From positions 1 through 64,000 of the forward strand of contig JAXHSW010000005.1 of the NCBI GenBank assembly GCA_034190295.1: a DNA stretch of 64,000 nucleotides, in the 5' to 3' direction. The DNA is from Okeania sp034190295. GTDB lineage: Bacteria; Cyanobacteriota; Cyanobacteriia; Cyanobacteriales; Microcoleaceae. Position numbers and translations under genes: made by a program. Below are positions 8,706 through 17,589 of this stretch, in pieces; the stretch's first letter is position 1, and every line of letters begins with the position of its first letter. Under the pieces are notes generated by a model that was not told the DNA's origin, did not search any database, and was given only the letters and a program-made list of their open reading frames with translations.

Positions 8706-8960
8706 TGTTTAGTTTGTAGTTGGGCTTTAGCCCAAAATATCAAGTTTGAGGACTCTAGCCCAAAATATCAAGTTTGAGGGCTAAAGCCCTACTACGAGCT
8801 GGATTTGAGGGCTAAAGCCCTACTACGAGCTGGATTTGAGGGCTAGAGCCCTACTACGAGCTGGATTTGAGGGCTAGAGCCCTACTACGAGCTGGATTTG
8901 AGGGCTAGAGCCCTACTACGAGCTGGATTTGAGGGCTAAAGCCCTACTACGAGCTAATCA
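8706..8960. repeat. 31-bp tandem repeats with GGGCTAAAGCCC palindrome
   Basis: About six copies of a 31-bp unit, each holding GGGCTA(A/G)AGCCC followed by TACTACGAGCTGGATTT. Copies differ mainly at the A/G in the palindrome centre. Single copies of the same motif or its complement occur at about 4685, 8711, 17535, 63785 and 63943. The array sits in the nifEN-nifX gap, where transcripts would carry several hairpins. Confidence 0.9.
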
Positions 8961-8976
8961 AATCGGTTTCTTGTTT

Positions 8977-11778
8977 CTAACGTAGCGACAATAATGAATA
9001 ATCATTGGTGTGAATTTTCGATTCCTCTTGCTCTAAGAAAATATTGCCAATGTCAAATAATAAGTTCATTGTACCACGATAACCCACATTACAACGTTGA
9101 CCATTGCCCAGGCGATCGTGAATTGGCATTCCCATGCGATATAGAGCAAGACCTAATTTCTCAGATATTAGTTTACCGTGAGTATTGGTAATCAATAAAT
9201 CTGAACCTGTGACTACTTCCTCCAAGTCTCCCAAGTCGCCAATAATTACATTTTCTGTAGGCAATTTTTCCAATAAAGGCGATCGCGTAGTTGTTACAGC
9301 AGCTTTAATATCTGCCCCCATTTCCCGCAAAAACCAACTGGTTGCCCAAAGTAAATCTGGCTCCAGAGCAATAGAAATCTGCTTATGCCCAAAATAGAAG
9401 TGAGTATCGAGCATCGCATCCTGTAATTGACGGCGTTGACGCTGATATTTCTGAGGCACTTCGCAACCCTTGTCGAGATGAGGATCTGTACGAGAAACAA
9501 CTAACTGAGACAATTTTAAGATGAAACTGTCTACAGCACCCAAACCAGTTAACCGGGGGAACACTTGATATTGAGTACCAAATTTTTCCTGTAAAATATT
9601 AGCTGCATTCCGCAGACTTTCCCCAATAACCAGAGTAAAACTTGACTGACTCAAATTACGAAGTTCTTCTATGGTCGTTCCACCAGAACTTGTCGCGCTA
9701 TAACTATCATCAACCAAATGTCCATCCAGAGACTGAGATAAGTCAGGTACAACTATTGGTATTAAGCCAAAAGATTCTACAATATCTCGAACTTCCTGCA
9801 CATCTCCAGGAGCAAGACAACTACCCGCTAAAATTGTCACGAAAGGCTTTTCAGTAGGAATGGCTTCACCATAATCATAAGCTACTATACGCTCAACAGT
9901 AGCAGCAAAACCATCCTGAGCGGAACCCTTATAATCTGGACTAGAAACATTTAATATGGGCAACTCATCTAACTCTGGATGCTCTTCCCTAAATTTCTTG
10001 AGAATACGCTCCACATCATCGCCCCTGGTTTCTGTTAAACCAGTACTCAACAAACCAATAACTTCTGGTTTTGACTTCTCAACTTGAGTAAGAATTGCTG
10101 TCTCTATATTATCCTCTCCTCCCAAAATAGTTGTCACCTCAGTCATGGCAGTGGTAGATAGGGGAATTGCTTCGTGGAAGTGATTCACCAATAATACCTT
10201 GGCAAAAGCAGTACAACCTTGAGTCCCGTGGAACAGTGGCATCATGCCTTTAATTCCTAAGTAGGCTAAGGAAGCACCTAGAGGTTGACTCAATTTCAGA
10301 GGATTTGTGGATAAGGACTTTTTGGGAAAGCTAACTGTTGCAGGTGGGATATTCGCTAGACTTGGTAAAGTTTCTATTTCTGAGACATCATCTATCTGAC
10401 ATTCCCCTAACCAAGGTACAGGTTGTCGCACTTGTTCCCAAACTGGACTATGGAGTGCTTCATCTAATTCCTTTGCCATTTCGATGGTGCCGTGATATCC
10501 AGCATAGGGATGATGGCGTTCTTGGTTAATGTGTAAAAATGGTATTCTCGCTTTCAGGGCGGTATATTGGTTACGACCTCCTGCGATGAGCATATCAGCT
10601 TTGGTGTCGGCAATGACTTTCAGCAGAATTTCAGCGTTACCCTTTTCTAACAAAATACCATCTTTGCCAAGCAACTCTTTGATTTTTGCTTTATCTTCTT
10701 CAGTACTTTTCTTAGTGCTGGTAGCAACTACATCCATTCCTAAATCTTGAGCCGCCGAAATAATAGACCAGCTTTTCACCCCACCCGTGTAGAGTACAAC
10801 TCTTTTACCTTTGAGTCGTTGGCGATAGGGTTCTAATATTTCTTGGAGAATAGCTGTTTCTTCAGCAATGAGTTTTTCTACGCGTTCTTGGAGGTCAGCA
10901 TCTCCGATTTTTGCAGCAATATTTCTGAGGCAGTTATTAATATCGGCAACACCATAAAAAGATTCTTCAATATAAGGAATGCCGTATTTCTCCTCCATTT
11001 TCCGTGCCATATTGATCATAGCTTTGGAGCAGATCATCACGTTGAGTTTGGCACGATGGGCGTAACAAATTTCTTTGTAGGTAGCATCTCCTGTGATTTT
11101 TGACAATACCCGAATGCCAACTTTTTCAAACAGGGGTAACATTGCCCACATTTCACCCGCAATATTGTATTCGCCGATGAGGTTAATATCGTAGGGTGTG
11201 GTAAATTCTGGTTCGGAAGTACCTACTACATGGTCTAATAATGCTTCGGCACTAACTCGGTTGCCTAAGTTTTTACTACCAATGAAACCAGGAGAGTTGA
11301 CAGGAATAACCGGAAGTTCTAATTTTTTGGTGGCGACTTTACAAACCGTTTCTAGGTCATCTCCAATTAAAGAAGTAACGCAAGTAGCGTAGACAAATAC
11401 CGCCGGAGGTTGATAACGTTTCTTTAATTCAGCGATCGCCTTAAGTAATTTTTTCTCACCGCCCATGATAATGTCATTTTCACTCATGTCGGTGGTAAAG
11501 CCCATTTTGTAGAGATGAGCTTCAGAAGAAAGACTACCACGAGTTCCCCAGGAGTTACCGGAACAACCAAGAGGCCCATGAACTAAATGAGCTGCATCTG
11601 TGATGGGGACCAGGGCAATACTTGCTCCATCAAAAGCGCAACCACCCTGAGCTGCTCCGGGAGTTGCTTGTTGTTGACAGCCTTTTTGTTTTTTATCACC
11701 ATTTTTGTGTTTGTGGTTGTGTTCGCAACCAGGCTCATTCATCAGTTCGGCAACCTTGCCTGGGGTCATCATAGCCAT
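8977..11778 (-). CDS. nifEN: Fused NifE-NifN FeMo-cofactor scaffold protein
   Basis: NifEN is the scaffold on which the NifB product is matured to FeMo-cofactor. The 933-residue frame joins a complete NifE-like part (about 1-460; Cys47 in GGCAFDG, Cys72 in GPLGCSGNSW, ATCVTSLIGDD block) to a complete NifN-like part (about 485-933; KLSQPLGASLAYLG, HGTQGCTAFAK, LSTGLTETRGDD) through a short linker rich in Pro and acidic residues. These are usually two genes. A His/Lys-rich stretch with Cys18 and Cys34 (CEHNHKHKNGDKKQKGC) near the N-terminus could bind metal. A ribosome-site-like AAGAGAC precedes ATG 11778; Met3 or Met4 are alternatives. Confidence 0.95.
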   Translation of the reverse strand: MAMMTPGKVAELMNEPGCEHNHKHKNGDKKQKGCQQQATPGAAQGGCAFDGASIALVPITDAAHLVHGPLGCSGNSWGTRGSLSSEAHLYKMGFTTDMSENDIIMGGEKKLLKAIAELKKRYQPPAVFVYATCVTSLIGDDLETVCKVATKKLELPVIPVNSPGFIGSKNLGNRVSAEALLDHVVGTSEPEFTTPYDINLIGEYNIAGEMWAMLPLFEKVGIRVLSKITGDATYKEICYAHRAKLNVMICSKAMINMARKMEEKYGIPYIEESFYGVADINNCLRNIAAKIGDADLQERVEKLIAEETAILQEILEPYRQRLKGKRVVLYTGGVKSWSIISAAQDLGMDVVATSTKKSTEEDKAKIKELLGKDGILLEKGNAEILLKVIADTKADMLIAGGRNQYTALKARIPFLHINQERHHPYAGYHGTIEMAKELDEALHSPVWEQVRQPVPWLGECQIDDVSEIETLPSLANIPPATVSFPKKSLSTNPLKLSQPLGASLAYLGIKGMMPLFHGTQGCTAFAKVLLVNHFHEAIPLSTTAMTEVTTILGGEDNIETAILTQVEKSKPEVIGLLSTGLTETRGDDVERILKKFREEHPELDELPILNVSSPDYKGSAQDGFAATVERIVAYDYGEAIPTEKPFVTILAGSCLAPGDVQEVRDIVESFGLIPIVVPDLSQSLDGHLVDDSYSATSSGGTTIEELRNLSQSSFTLVIGESLRNAANILQEKFGTQYQVFPRLTGLGAVDSFILKLSQLVVSRTDPHLDKGCEVPQKYQRQRRQLQDAMLDTHFYFGHKQISIALEPDLLWATSWFLREMGADIKAAVTTTRSPLLEKLPTENVIIGDLGDLEEVVTGSDLLITNTHGKLISEKLGLALYRMGMPIHDRLGNGQRCNVGYRGTMNLLFDIGNIFLEQEESKIHTNDYSLLSLR

Positions 11779-12299
11779 GTTATTAAGTCTCTTTTTTATT
11801 AACTACTATGGGGCGGGGAGCGGGAGTAGGGGAGTGGGGGAGTATTTTTCAACCTTTTTCTCCTATTGCCCCTATCTTACTTCCAACTCCTGGCTCAAAA
11901 ATTTAATCGCGGGCATAGATACCAAATGGGTTCTATAGAATATCTAATCTTAAGATGACAAATTTTTGTTATTATTTAGGATGACAAATTTTTATTATGA
12001 TTTTTGTATAGCAGTTATCATTTTGTAGGTTGGGTTGAGGTGCTCACACAGATTATGGCACGGATGCACAGATGAGGTGAAGGATAGCGATATCCCGATC
12101 GACTGTAACCGTTAGCGCCAGCCTCTCCTTAGAATCAACCCAACAAAGTGAGTATATAATATATAAAGATAATGGTAAGTGTCGAGCTTATTGTTGGGTT
12201 GCGCTAGCGCTTAACCCAACCTACTATAAGAATGACAATTTTTTGTTTTTATTTTGTTTGTATAAAAATTGAAGCCGATCGCTCTTAAATTTCCATCAC
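11779..12299. other. Non-coding gap between the PD-(D/E)XK gene and nifEN
   Basis: No ORF on either strand. Contains low-complexity GGGGAGTGGGGGAG text near 11820, paired GATGACAAATTTTT direct repeats near 11955-11995, and a TIR-flanked element at 12025-12224. The nifEN promoter or leader must lie in the right-hand 250 bp (plus-strand 11779-12024). Confidence 0.5.
12025..12224. mobile_element. 200-bp element with GTAGGTTGGGTT inverted ends
   Basis: Left end GTAGGTTGGGTT (12025) and right end AACCCAACCTAC (to 12224) are inverted repeats. A second inverted pair lies inside (AACCCAACA near 12138, TTGTTGGGTTGCG near 12190). The interior also has the GATTATGGCACGGAT segment found twice in the 34-kb duplication. 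No ORF; MITE-like or a composite of repeats. Confidence 0.6.
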
Positions 12300-12947
12300 T
12301 CATTGCCCAATATTTGCACCCATAATTTTGGCAATTTGCTTAAGAATACTTAAAACATCATATAACTGATTCCTGCGAGGTAGTAGCAGATAAAAAACAT
12401 TAGACAAATCATATTGGGGAACACCTGCCGTCAACATTTTAACAAACATAAACTCATCCCCGCTACCAATCATACCATAGACAGGACGTTCGGGATTGGG
12501 ATTTGCCATCATATAAGTCATTAATTGAGGTAAAGCTACTGAAAAAGCAATAGTAGATTTAGATTCAACCAGGAGAACCCAAAGTTGTTGTGCAATAACT
12601 AAAGTATCAATTCTACCGCGTAAAATTTCATCCTTGTCTTCTACTTCTACTTCAACACTCGTTTCAGTAGTGACATAGAAAGGTTCATCATATAAACCTG
12701 CTAAAGTAAGTAAAGGTCCAATTAGTAATTGATTAACCACACCTTCTGGGAGATAACTTCGCTTTCTATGACGTAAAAATCGTCTTTGAATTTGGTCTAG
12801 CTTCTCCTTTTCTTCAGCAGTTAGCTCAGGTAAGTCTTGTTGCCATTCTGGAAAGAAGAGGTCATTATCTGTGGGAGATAAATTAAACCTTTGCTCAAGG
12901 TCAGCTAGAGTAGTAATAGTTTTGGAAATAGGAGAAGTTTGAATCAT
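12300..12947 (-). CDS. PD-(D/E)XK-like protein (type I restriction HsdR N-terminal-like)
   Basis: About 215 residues. The centre shows a nuclease-like core: GRIDTLVI followed by LWVLLVESKSTIAFSVALPQLMTYMM, with Asp in RID and the E-S-K of an ExK motif. This resembles the cyanobacterial proteins annotated as restriction endonuclease subunit R or HSDR_N, though no methylase or specificity gene is nearby. I start at ATG 12947 (MIQTSPIS); a longer frame begins at a TTG inside a hairpin repeat. It is inserted, in the same direction, between nifK and nifEN and has no evident link to nitrogen fixation. Confidence 0.75.
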   Translation of the reverse strand: MIQTSPISKTITTLADLEQRFNLSPTDNDLFFPEWQQDLPELTAEEKEKLDQIQRRFLRHRKRSYLPEGVVNQLLIGPLLTLAGLYDEPFYVTTETSVEVEVEDKDEILRGRIDTLVIAQQLWVLLVESKSTIAFSVALPQLMTYMMANPNPERPVYGMIGSGDEFMFVKMLTAGVPQYDLSNVFYLLLPRRNQLYDVLSILKQIAKIMGANIGQ

Positions 12948-13013
12948 ATAGCAATAGGGAATAGATAGTAGTTCCACCCTAACTTCTCCCTGAAGACCTG
13001 TCAAACCAGAAGA

Positions 13014-13035
13014 GGGGCAAACGACCGTTTGCCCC
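13014..13035. repeat. GGGGCAAAC/GTTTGCCCC hairpin downstream of nifK
   Basis: A perfect 9-bp stem with a 4-base loop, just after the nifK stop in transcript direction. It lacks a T-run, so it is not a classical terminator, but it could block 3' exonucleases or define the nifK 3' end. Its sequence resembles the core hairpin of the 91-bp elements. Confidence 0.6.
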
Positions 13036-13059
13036 TACAAAAATTAGATGGTTAATGAA

Positions 13060-14604
13060 TTAACGAATCAAGTCAAAAGATGTATCGTTAACACCTAATT
13101 CCATGCTACCACGGTCTAACTCATCAAGGATAGTATTAACAATCCAGTTGAGTAGATTGAATGCTCCTTTGTATCCTAAGATAGCATAACGGTGCTGGTG
13201 GTGGCGATCGAAGATAGGATAGCCAATACGTACTAATGGAGTACCAGTATCACGTTGGAGGAACTTACCATAGGAGTTACCAATCAACAAATCAACTGGC
13301 TCAGTATCCAACAGTGAGCGCATGTGCCATAAATCCTTACCAACCCACACTGTAGCTTCTTGACCGTTAGGATCGGCAGCTAACAATGCCTTAGCTTCTT
13401 CTTCAAACCCATTAACATTACCGTTGTTAACAAGAACGTGAATTGGCTGCATACCCAATTCTAGAACGAAGTTTACCAAACCTAATACATGGTCAGGGTC
13501 GCCATAAATTGCAACGCGCTTACCGTGTAACCAAGCTTGAGAGTCTGTGATAGCATCAACTGCACGACCACGCTCAATTTCTAGCTCTTCAGGAATAGCC
13601 TTACCAGTCAATTCAGACAACTGCATTAAGAACTCATCAGTACCACGGATACCGATAGGACGATAAGTAGCTGTTGTTTGACCACCTTTTTCTGCTAGGT
13701 ACTCTAGAGTCTTAGGAGTGGAGTATTTCTGGAAGGAGATAGTAGCCTTAGCATTGATGGAATCAGCACCTTCTTCCAAAGTTGTACCACCGTTGTACAT
13801 CTTGAATTCACCCAAGTTAGGAGAATCAAAGCTCTCAGCGTTGTCTGCTAAAACAGTGCTAGGAACATCCATTACAGATAGAATCCGCTTCAGTTCCCGG
13901 ATGTTGCCAACATAAGGGTCGAAACCAGGGATGAAGTTAATTTTACCGTTAGTAACTCCCTTCTTAGTTTTACCTTCTTCAGTCAGAGCTACCAAAATAC
14001 CCTTGAGCATATTGTCATAGCCTGTGATGTGAGAACCAACAAAGCTAGGAGTATGAGCAAAAGGAACTGGGAAACCTTCAGGAACTGAACCTTGCTGCTT
14101 GGAGGTAGTGATGAATGAACCTAAGTCATCTCCAATTACCTCTGCCATGCAAGTTGTGCAAAGAGCAATCATTTTTGGCTTGTACAAAGCATAAGAGTTT
14201 GCCAAACCATCAGTCATGTTCTTGAGACCACCAAATACCGCAGCATCTTCAGTCATAGAAGAGGAAACTGCTTGGAATGGCTCTTTGTAGTTACGAGTTA
14301 AGTGAGAACGGAAGTAAGCAACACAACCTTGAGAACCATGTACAAAAGGTAGAGTGCCTTCAAAACCTGCTGCTGCAAAGATTGCACCTAAAGGCTGACA
14401 AGCTTTAGCAGGGTTGATAGTTAGAGCTTCGCGAGCAAAGTTCTTTTCGCGATATTCCCAAGTTTTTGTCCATTCACGAACTTTGTCTACTTCTTCCTTG
14501 GAAGGACCGCCTTCAAATTCTTTCTTCCGCTCGAACATTTCTTGGTATTCTGGTTCTTGGAAGAGTTGAAAATGGTCTTTGATTTTGTCTACATTCTGAG
14601 CCAT
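13060..14604 (-). CDS. nifK: Nitrogenase MoFe protein beta subunit NifK
   Basis: Beta chain of the MoFe protein; with NifD it holds the P-cluster. P-cluster Cys ligands are visible at C69 (KACQPLGA), C94 (GSQGCVAYF) and C152 (CTTCMAEVIGDD). Length of 514 is normal for cyanobacterial Mo-nitrogenase. Ribosome site GAGGAA precedes the ATG. It follows nifD by 153 bp in the same direction. No interruption or recombinase-excised element is present within the gene. Confidence 0.98.
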   Translation of the reverse strand: MAQNVDKIKDHFQLFQEPEYQEMFERKKEFEGGPSKEEVDKVREWTKTWEYREKNFAREALTINPAKACQPLGAIFAAAGFEGTLPFVHGSQGCVAYFRSHLTRNYKEPFQAVSSSMTEDAAVFGGLKNMTDGLANSYALYKPKMIALCTTCMAEVIGDDLGSFITTSKQQGSVPEGFPVPFAHTPSFVGSHITGYDNMLKGILVALTEEGKTKKGVTNGKINFIPGFDPYVGNIRELKRILSVMDVPSTVLADNAESFDSPNLGEFKMYNGGTTLEEGADSINAKATISFQKYSTPKTLEYLAEKGGQTTATYRPIGIRGTDEFLMQLSELTGKAIPEELEIERGRAVDAITDSQAWLHGKRVAIYGDPDHVLGLVNFVLELGMQPIHVLVNNGNVNGFEEEAKALLAADPNGQEATVWVGKDLWHMRSLLDTEPVDLLIGNSYGKFLQRDTGTPLVRIGYPIFDRHHQHRYAILGYKGAFNLLNWIVNTILDELDRGSMELGVNDTSFDLIR

Positions 14605-14757
14605 GGTGTTTATTCCTCTATCGATATTAGGGATTTACAATTCTTGGAAGGAAGAGGAAAGAAGGAAATCAATTACAACTCCTAAGCCTCAATTCCTTAA
14701 ATTTTGTTTCTGTATTGGGGGCAGCCGTAGTGATGGCATTACCCCATTTCCTAGACT

Positions 14758-16218
14758 TTATGCTTCTACTGCTTGCTTCCAAGGAGCTTTGATTAAGTTC
14801 CAAGTAGGACTGTTGAGAGCTAAGTCCATGTCACGAGCGAAGATAGCGAATCCATCATAACCGTGATAAGGACCAGAATAATCCCAGGAGTGCATTTGAC
14901 GGAATGGCATACCCATTTTCTGGAATACATACTTCTCTTTAATTCCAGAAGCAATTAAATCTGGCTTTAATTTCTTAGCGAATTCCTCGAACTCATATCC
15001 ACTAACGTCATCATAGATTAGAGTACCTTCTTTAGCATACTCAGCAGTACGCTTGTAGTCATCACCGTGACCGAATTCATAACCAGTACCGATAACTTCC
15101 ATTCCTAAATCGTCGAAAGCAGGAATAACGTGACGTGGACGTAGGCCGCCAACCATCATCATTACTTTCTTACCTTCTAAACGAGGACGATACTTAGCAA
15201 TTACTGCATCAGCTTGTGCTTGATACCTGGCGATTACTTTCTCTGTATTTTCTTTGATAGTATCGTCGAAGTAAGAAGCAATCTTCCGTAGAGACTTAGC
15301 GATTTGAGTAGGACCGAAGAAGTTGAACTCAGTCCAAGGTATACCATACTCTTCTTCCATGTAACGGCAGATGTAGTTCATGGAACGGTAGCAGTGGATG
15401 AGGTTGAGGTTCACCCTAGGAGCCATGAATACTTCGTTATAAGTACCGTCACCTGTTGCTTGGCTAACTACTCTGAGGCCGATTTCATCTAATAATAGAC
15501 GAGAACTCCAACCATCTCCACCGATGTTGTAATCAGCGATTAAGGATACGTCATAAGGAGTGGTTTCAAAACCGATCTCTTCGTTAGTTATTTCTGCAGA
15601 AGGCTCATATACCCAGTCACGAACTGTGTCGTTAGCAATGTGGTGACCTAATGACTGAGAAACACCACGGAAACCTTCACAACGTACTGGAACAACTGGC
15701 TTATTGATTTCTTTAGCAGCTTTTCTTGCTACTGCTTCGATGTCATCACCAATTAGACCTACTGGGCATTCAGATTCAATTGTAATACCAGCATTTAGAG
15801 GGAATAATGTTTCGATTTCCTTCATTATTTTGGTGAGTTTTTTGTCTCCACCAAAAACGATGTCTTTTTCTTGGAAGTCGGAGGTGAATTGCATTGTACC
15901 AAAGGTATCAACACCAGTTACACCATTGTAATAGTTACGACGACCTGCCCAAGAGTAATAACCACAACCAACAGGACCGTGACTGATGTGAACCATGTCC
16001 TTAACAGGACCCCAAACTACCCCTTTTGCTCCAGCAAATGCACAACCACGAGTTGTCATTACACCAGGAACTGATTTTACATTGGACTTAACGCCACAGT
16101 CAGTTCCTTCTTCTAAAACGTTGAGGTGCTTTTTCCGTCTTTTAGCAGCTTTCTCAGGATAAGCTTCTAATACTTCTTGAATTAACTGTTTGTTCTGTTC
16201 GATTTGTTCAGATGTCAT
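14758..16218 (-). CDS. nifD: Nitrogenase MoFe protein alpha subunit NifD
   Basis: Alpha chain of the MoFe protein, carrying FeMo-cofactor and sharing the P-cluster. P-cluster ligands are C59 (RGCAFAGAKG), C85 (GPVGCGYYSW) and C151 (SECPVGLIGDD). FeMo-cofactor ligands are C276 (LIHCYRSMNYI) and H443 (QMHSWDYSGPYHG). Length 486. A strong AAGGAGAT site lies about 7 bp before the ATG. Unlike many heterocystous strains, no excision element interrupts nifD. A 155-bp spacer with a stem-loop separates it from nifH. Confidence 0.98.
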   Translation of the reverse strand: MTSEQIEQNKQLIQEVLEAYPEKAAKRRKKHLNVLEEGTDCGVKSNVKSVPGVMTTRGCAFAGAKGVVWGPVKDMVHISHGPVGCGYYSWAGRRNYYNGVTGVDTFGTMQFTSDFQEKDIVFGGDKKLTKIMKEIETLFPLNAGITIESECPVGLIGDDIEAVARKAAKEINKPVVPVRCEGFRGVSQSLGHHIANDTVRDWVYEPSAEITNEEIGFETTPYDVSLIADYNIGGDGWSSRLLLDEIGLRVVSQATGDGTYNEVFMAPRVNLNLIHCYRSMNYICRYMEEEYGIPWTEFNFFGPTQIAKSLRKIASYFDDTIKENTEKVIARYQAQADAVIAKYRPRLEGKKVMMMVGGLRPRHVIPAFDDLGMEVIGTGYEFGHGDDYKRTAEYAKEGTLIYDDVSGYEFEEFAKKLKPDLIASGIKEKYVFQKMGMPFRQMHSWDYSGPYHGYDGFAIFARDMDLALNSPTWNLIKAPWKQAVEA

Positions 16219-16261
16219 GTTACATATCTCCTTTCGGATATTTGAAAATTCTGAAATTAGC

Positions 16262-16290
16262 CCCCGTTAGACCTGCCAGTAATAACGGGG
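16262..16290 (-). promoter_or_regulatory. Stem-loop in the nifH-nifD spacer
   Basis: CCCCGTTA (16262-16269) and TAACGGGG (16283-16290) form a perfect 8-bp stem with a 13-base loop. No T-run follows, so termination is unlikely. In other diazotrophs, structures between nifH and nifD stabilise the nifH message and raise it above nifDK; that role here is inference. A second imperfect hairpin, GGGTGCGCCTAGCACACCC, lies at about 16337-16355. Confidence 0.6.
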
Positions 16291-16374
16291 TAATTGCTAC
16301 AAAACTTATTCAATACTTGACTTTTGTTTTGATGTAGGGTGCGCCTAGCACACCCCACCGTGTGAGATTTAAGC

Positions 16375-17262
16375 TTACTGAGCAGTAGCTTTTAAAGCTG
16401 CGTCTTCTTCAGCGATTTTCTTCTTAACTTCTTCTTCGTCACCTAATAGACCGAACTCGATCAACAAGTCTTCTAATTCTTCCATTTCTAGAGGAGTAGG
16501 AATAGTGAGCTTGTCGTTGTTGATGATTTTCTCAGCTAATGTATTGTACTCAGTAGCTTGCTGATTTTCTGGCTCGTACTGCTCAACAGTCATACGACGG
16601 ATTTCAGCGCGTTGTACAACGTTGTCGCGAGGTACAAAGTGAATCATTTGAGTGTTCAAACGAGATGCTAAGTTCTCAATTAACTCAACTTCACGGTCAA
16701 CTTTACGGCTGTTGCAGATTAAACCACCTAAACGTACACCACCAGCATGAGCATACTTAAGAACACCACGAGCAATGTTGTTAGCAGCGTACATTGCCAT
16801 CATTTCACCGGAACATACGATGTAGATTTCTTGAGCTTTGTTTTCACGGATAGGCATTGCAAATCCACCGCAAACAACGTCACCTAGTACGTCATAACTT
16901 ACGAAATCTAGATCTGTATAAGCACCTTCCTCTTCTAGGAAGTTGATAGCAGTGATGATACCACGACCTGCACAACCTACTCCAGGCTCAGGACCACCAG
17001 ACTCAACGCAACGGATTCCAGCAAAACCATCTTTCAATACTTCGTCTAGTTCTACGTCTTCAACTGCACCGCGCTCTGCAGCAACGTGAAGTACAGTAGT
17101 TTGAGCTTTAGCGTTTAAGATTAGACGAGTAGAGTCAGCTTTAGGGTCACAACCTACGATCATGATTCTTTGACCGTGACGGTTAGCCATTGCAGCTAGA
17201 GTGTTCTGAGAAGTAGTGGATTTACCGATACCGCCTTTTCCGTAAAATGCAATCTGACGCAT
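16375..17262 (-). CDS. nifH: Nitrogenase iron protein NifH (dinitrogenase reductase)
   Basis: ATP-driven electron donor to NifDK, a homodimer bridged by one [4Fe-4S] cluster. P-loop GKGGIGKS is at 8-15. Cluster ligands are C97 (GVGCAGRG) and C131 (GDVVCGGFAM). Arg100, the ADP-ribosylation-site equivalent, is present. Length of 295 and an acidic C-terminal tail (EEEVKKKIAEEDAALKATAQ) are typical for cyanobacteria. GGAGAAA precedes the ATG. A 327-bp leader separates it from nifU, so a separate nifH promoter is likely. Confidence 0.99.
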   Translation of the reverse strand: MRQIAFYGKGGIGKSTTSQNTLAAMANRHGQRIMIVGCDPKADSTRLILNAKAQTTVLHVAAERGAVEDVELDEVLKDGFAGIRCVESGGPEPGVGCAGRGIITAINFLEEEGAYTDLDFVSYDVLGDVVCGGFAMPIRENKAQEIYIVCSGEMMAMYAANNIARGVLKYAHAGGVRLGGLICNSRKVDREVELIENLASRLNTQMIHFVPRDNVVQRAEIRRMTVEQYEPENQQATEYNTLAEKIINNDKLTIPTPLEMEELEDLLIEFGLLGDEEEVKKKIAEEDAALKATAQ

Positions 17263-17589
17263 GATAGATTTTCTCCGTTTTGTTAGTGTGTTTGACTTGA
17301 GTTTGAATGAATACGATTTGGATTCTGTAAAAATTTCCTTAGAGTTTGTGTTTGATATATAGCTGCTATTTTCTAGGGCTTTTGGTTTTACAGATCGGAT
17401 TCAAAATGTTGTTCGTGTAAGAACAGTGTGTTTTTAGCAGCAACATTGAGTGCCCGGAGGCGCTCGCCCTAAAGCTTGAGCAGGTATAACCTGCGTGTAT
17501 CTAGTTGTCATCAATGCACCTATAGTTATTTGTTTGTAGTTGGGCTTTAGCCCTATCTATAGTTCGTAAGCCCGAACTTTAATACTGTT
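17263..17589. promoter_or_regulatory. nifU-nifH spacer and probable nifHDK leader
   Basis: No ORF. Contains a GCAGGTATAACCTGC hairpin near 17480 and one copy of the GTTTGTAGTTGGGCTTTAGC repeat at about 17530, close to the nifU stop. The nifH promoter or a processing site must be here if nifH is transcribed separately. I do not see the ACCTATACCCC motif found upstream of nifB and cysE. Confidence 0.45.

Noticed and set aside
8706..8960. Possible CRISPR array between nifEN and nifX
   Set aside because: Units are contiguous 31-bp tandem repeats with no variable spacers and no cas genes nearby.
13014..13035. Intrinsic terminator for nifK
   Set aside because: The hairpin is strong but has no following T-run on the transcribed strand; listed only as a hairpin.
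14603..14860. 85-residue plus-strand frame in the nifD-nifK spacer
   Set aside because: It overlaps the nifD 3' end antisense, has no recognisable features and no good ribosome site.
14758..17262. Excision elements (nifD, nifH) typical of heterocystous strains
   Set aside because: nifH, nifD and nifK are uninterrupted and no xisA-like recombinase gene is present.
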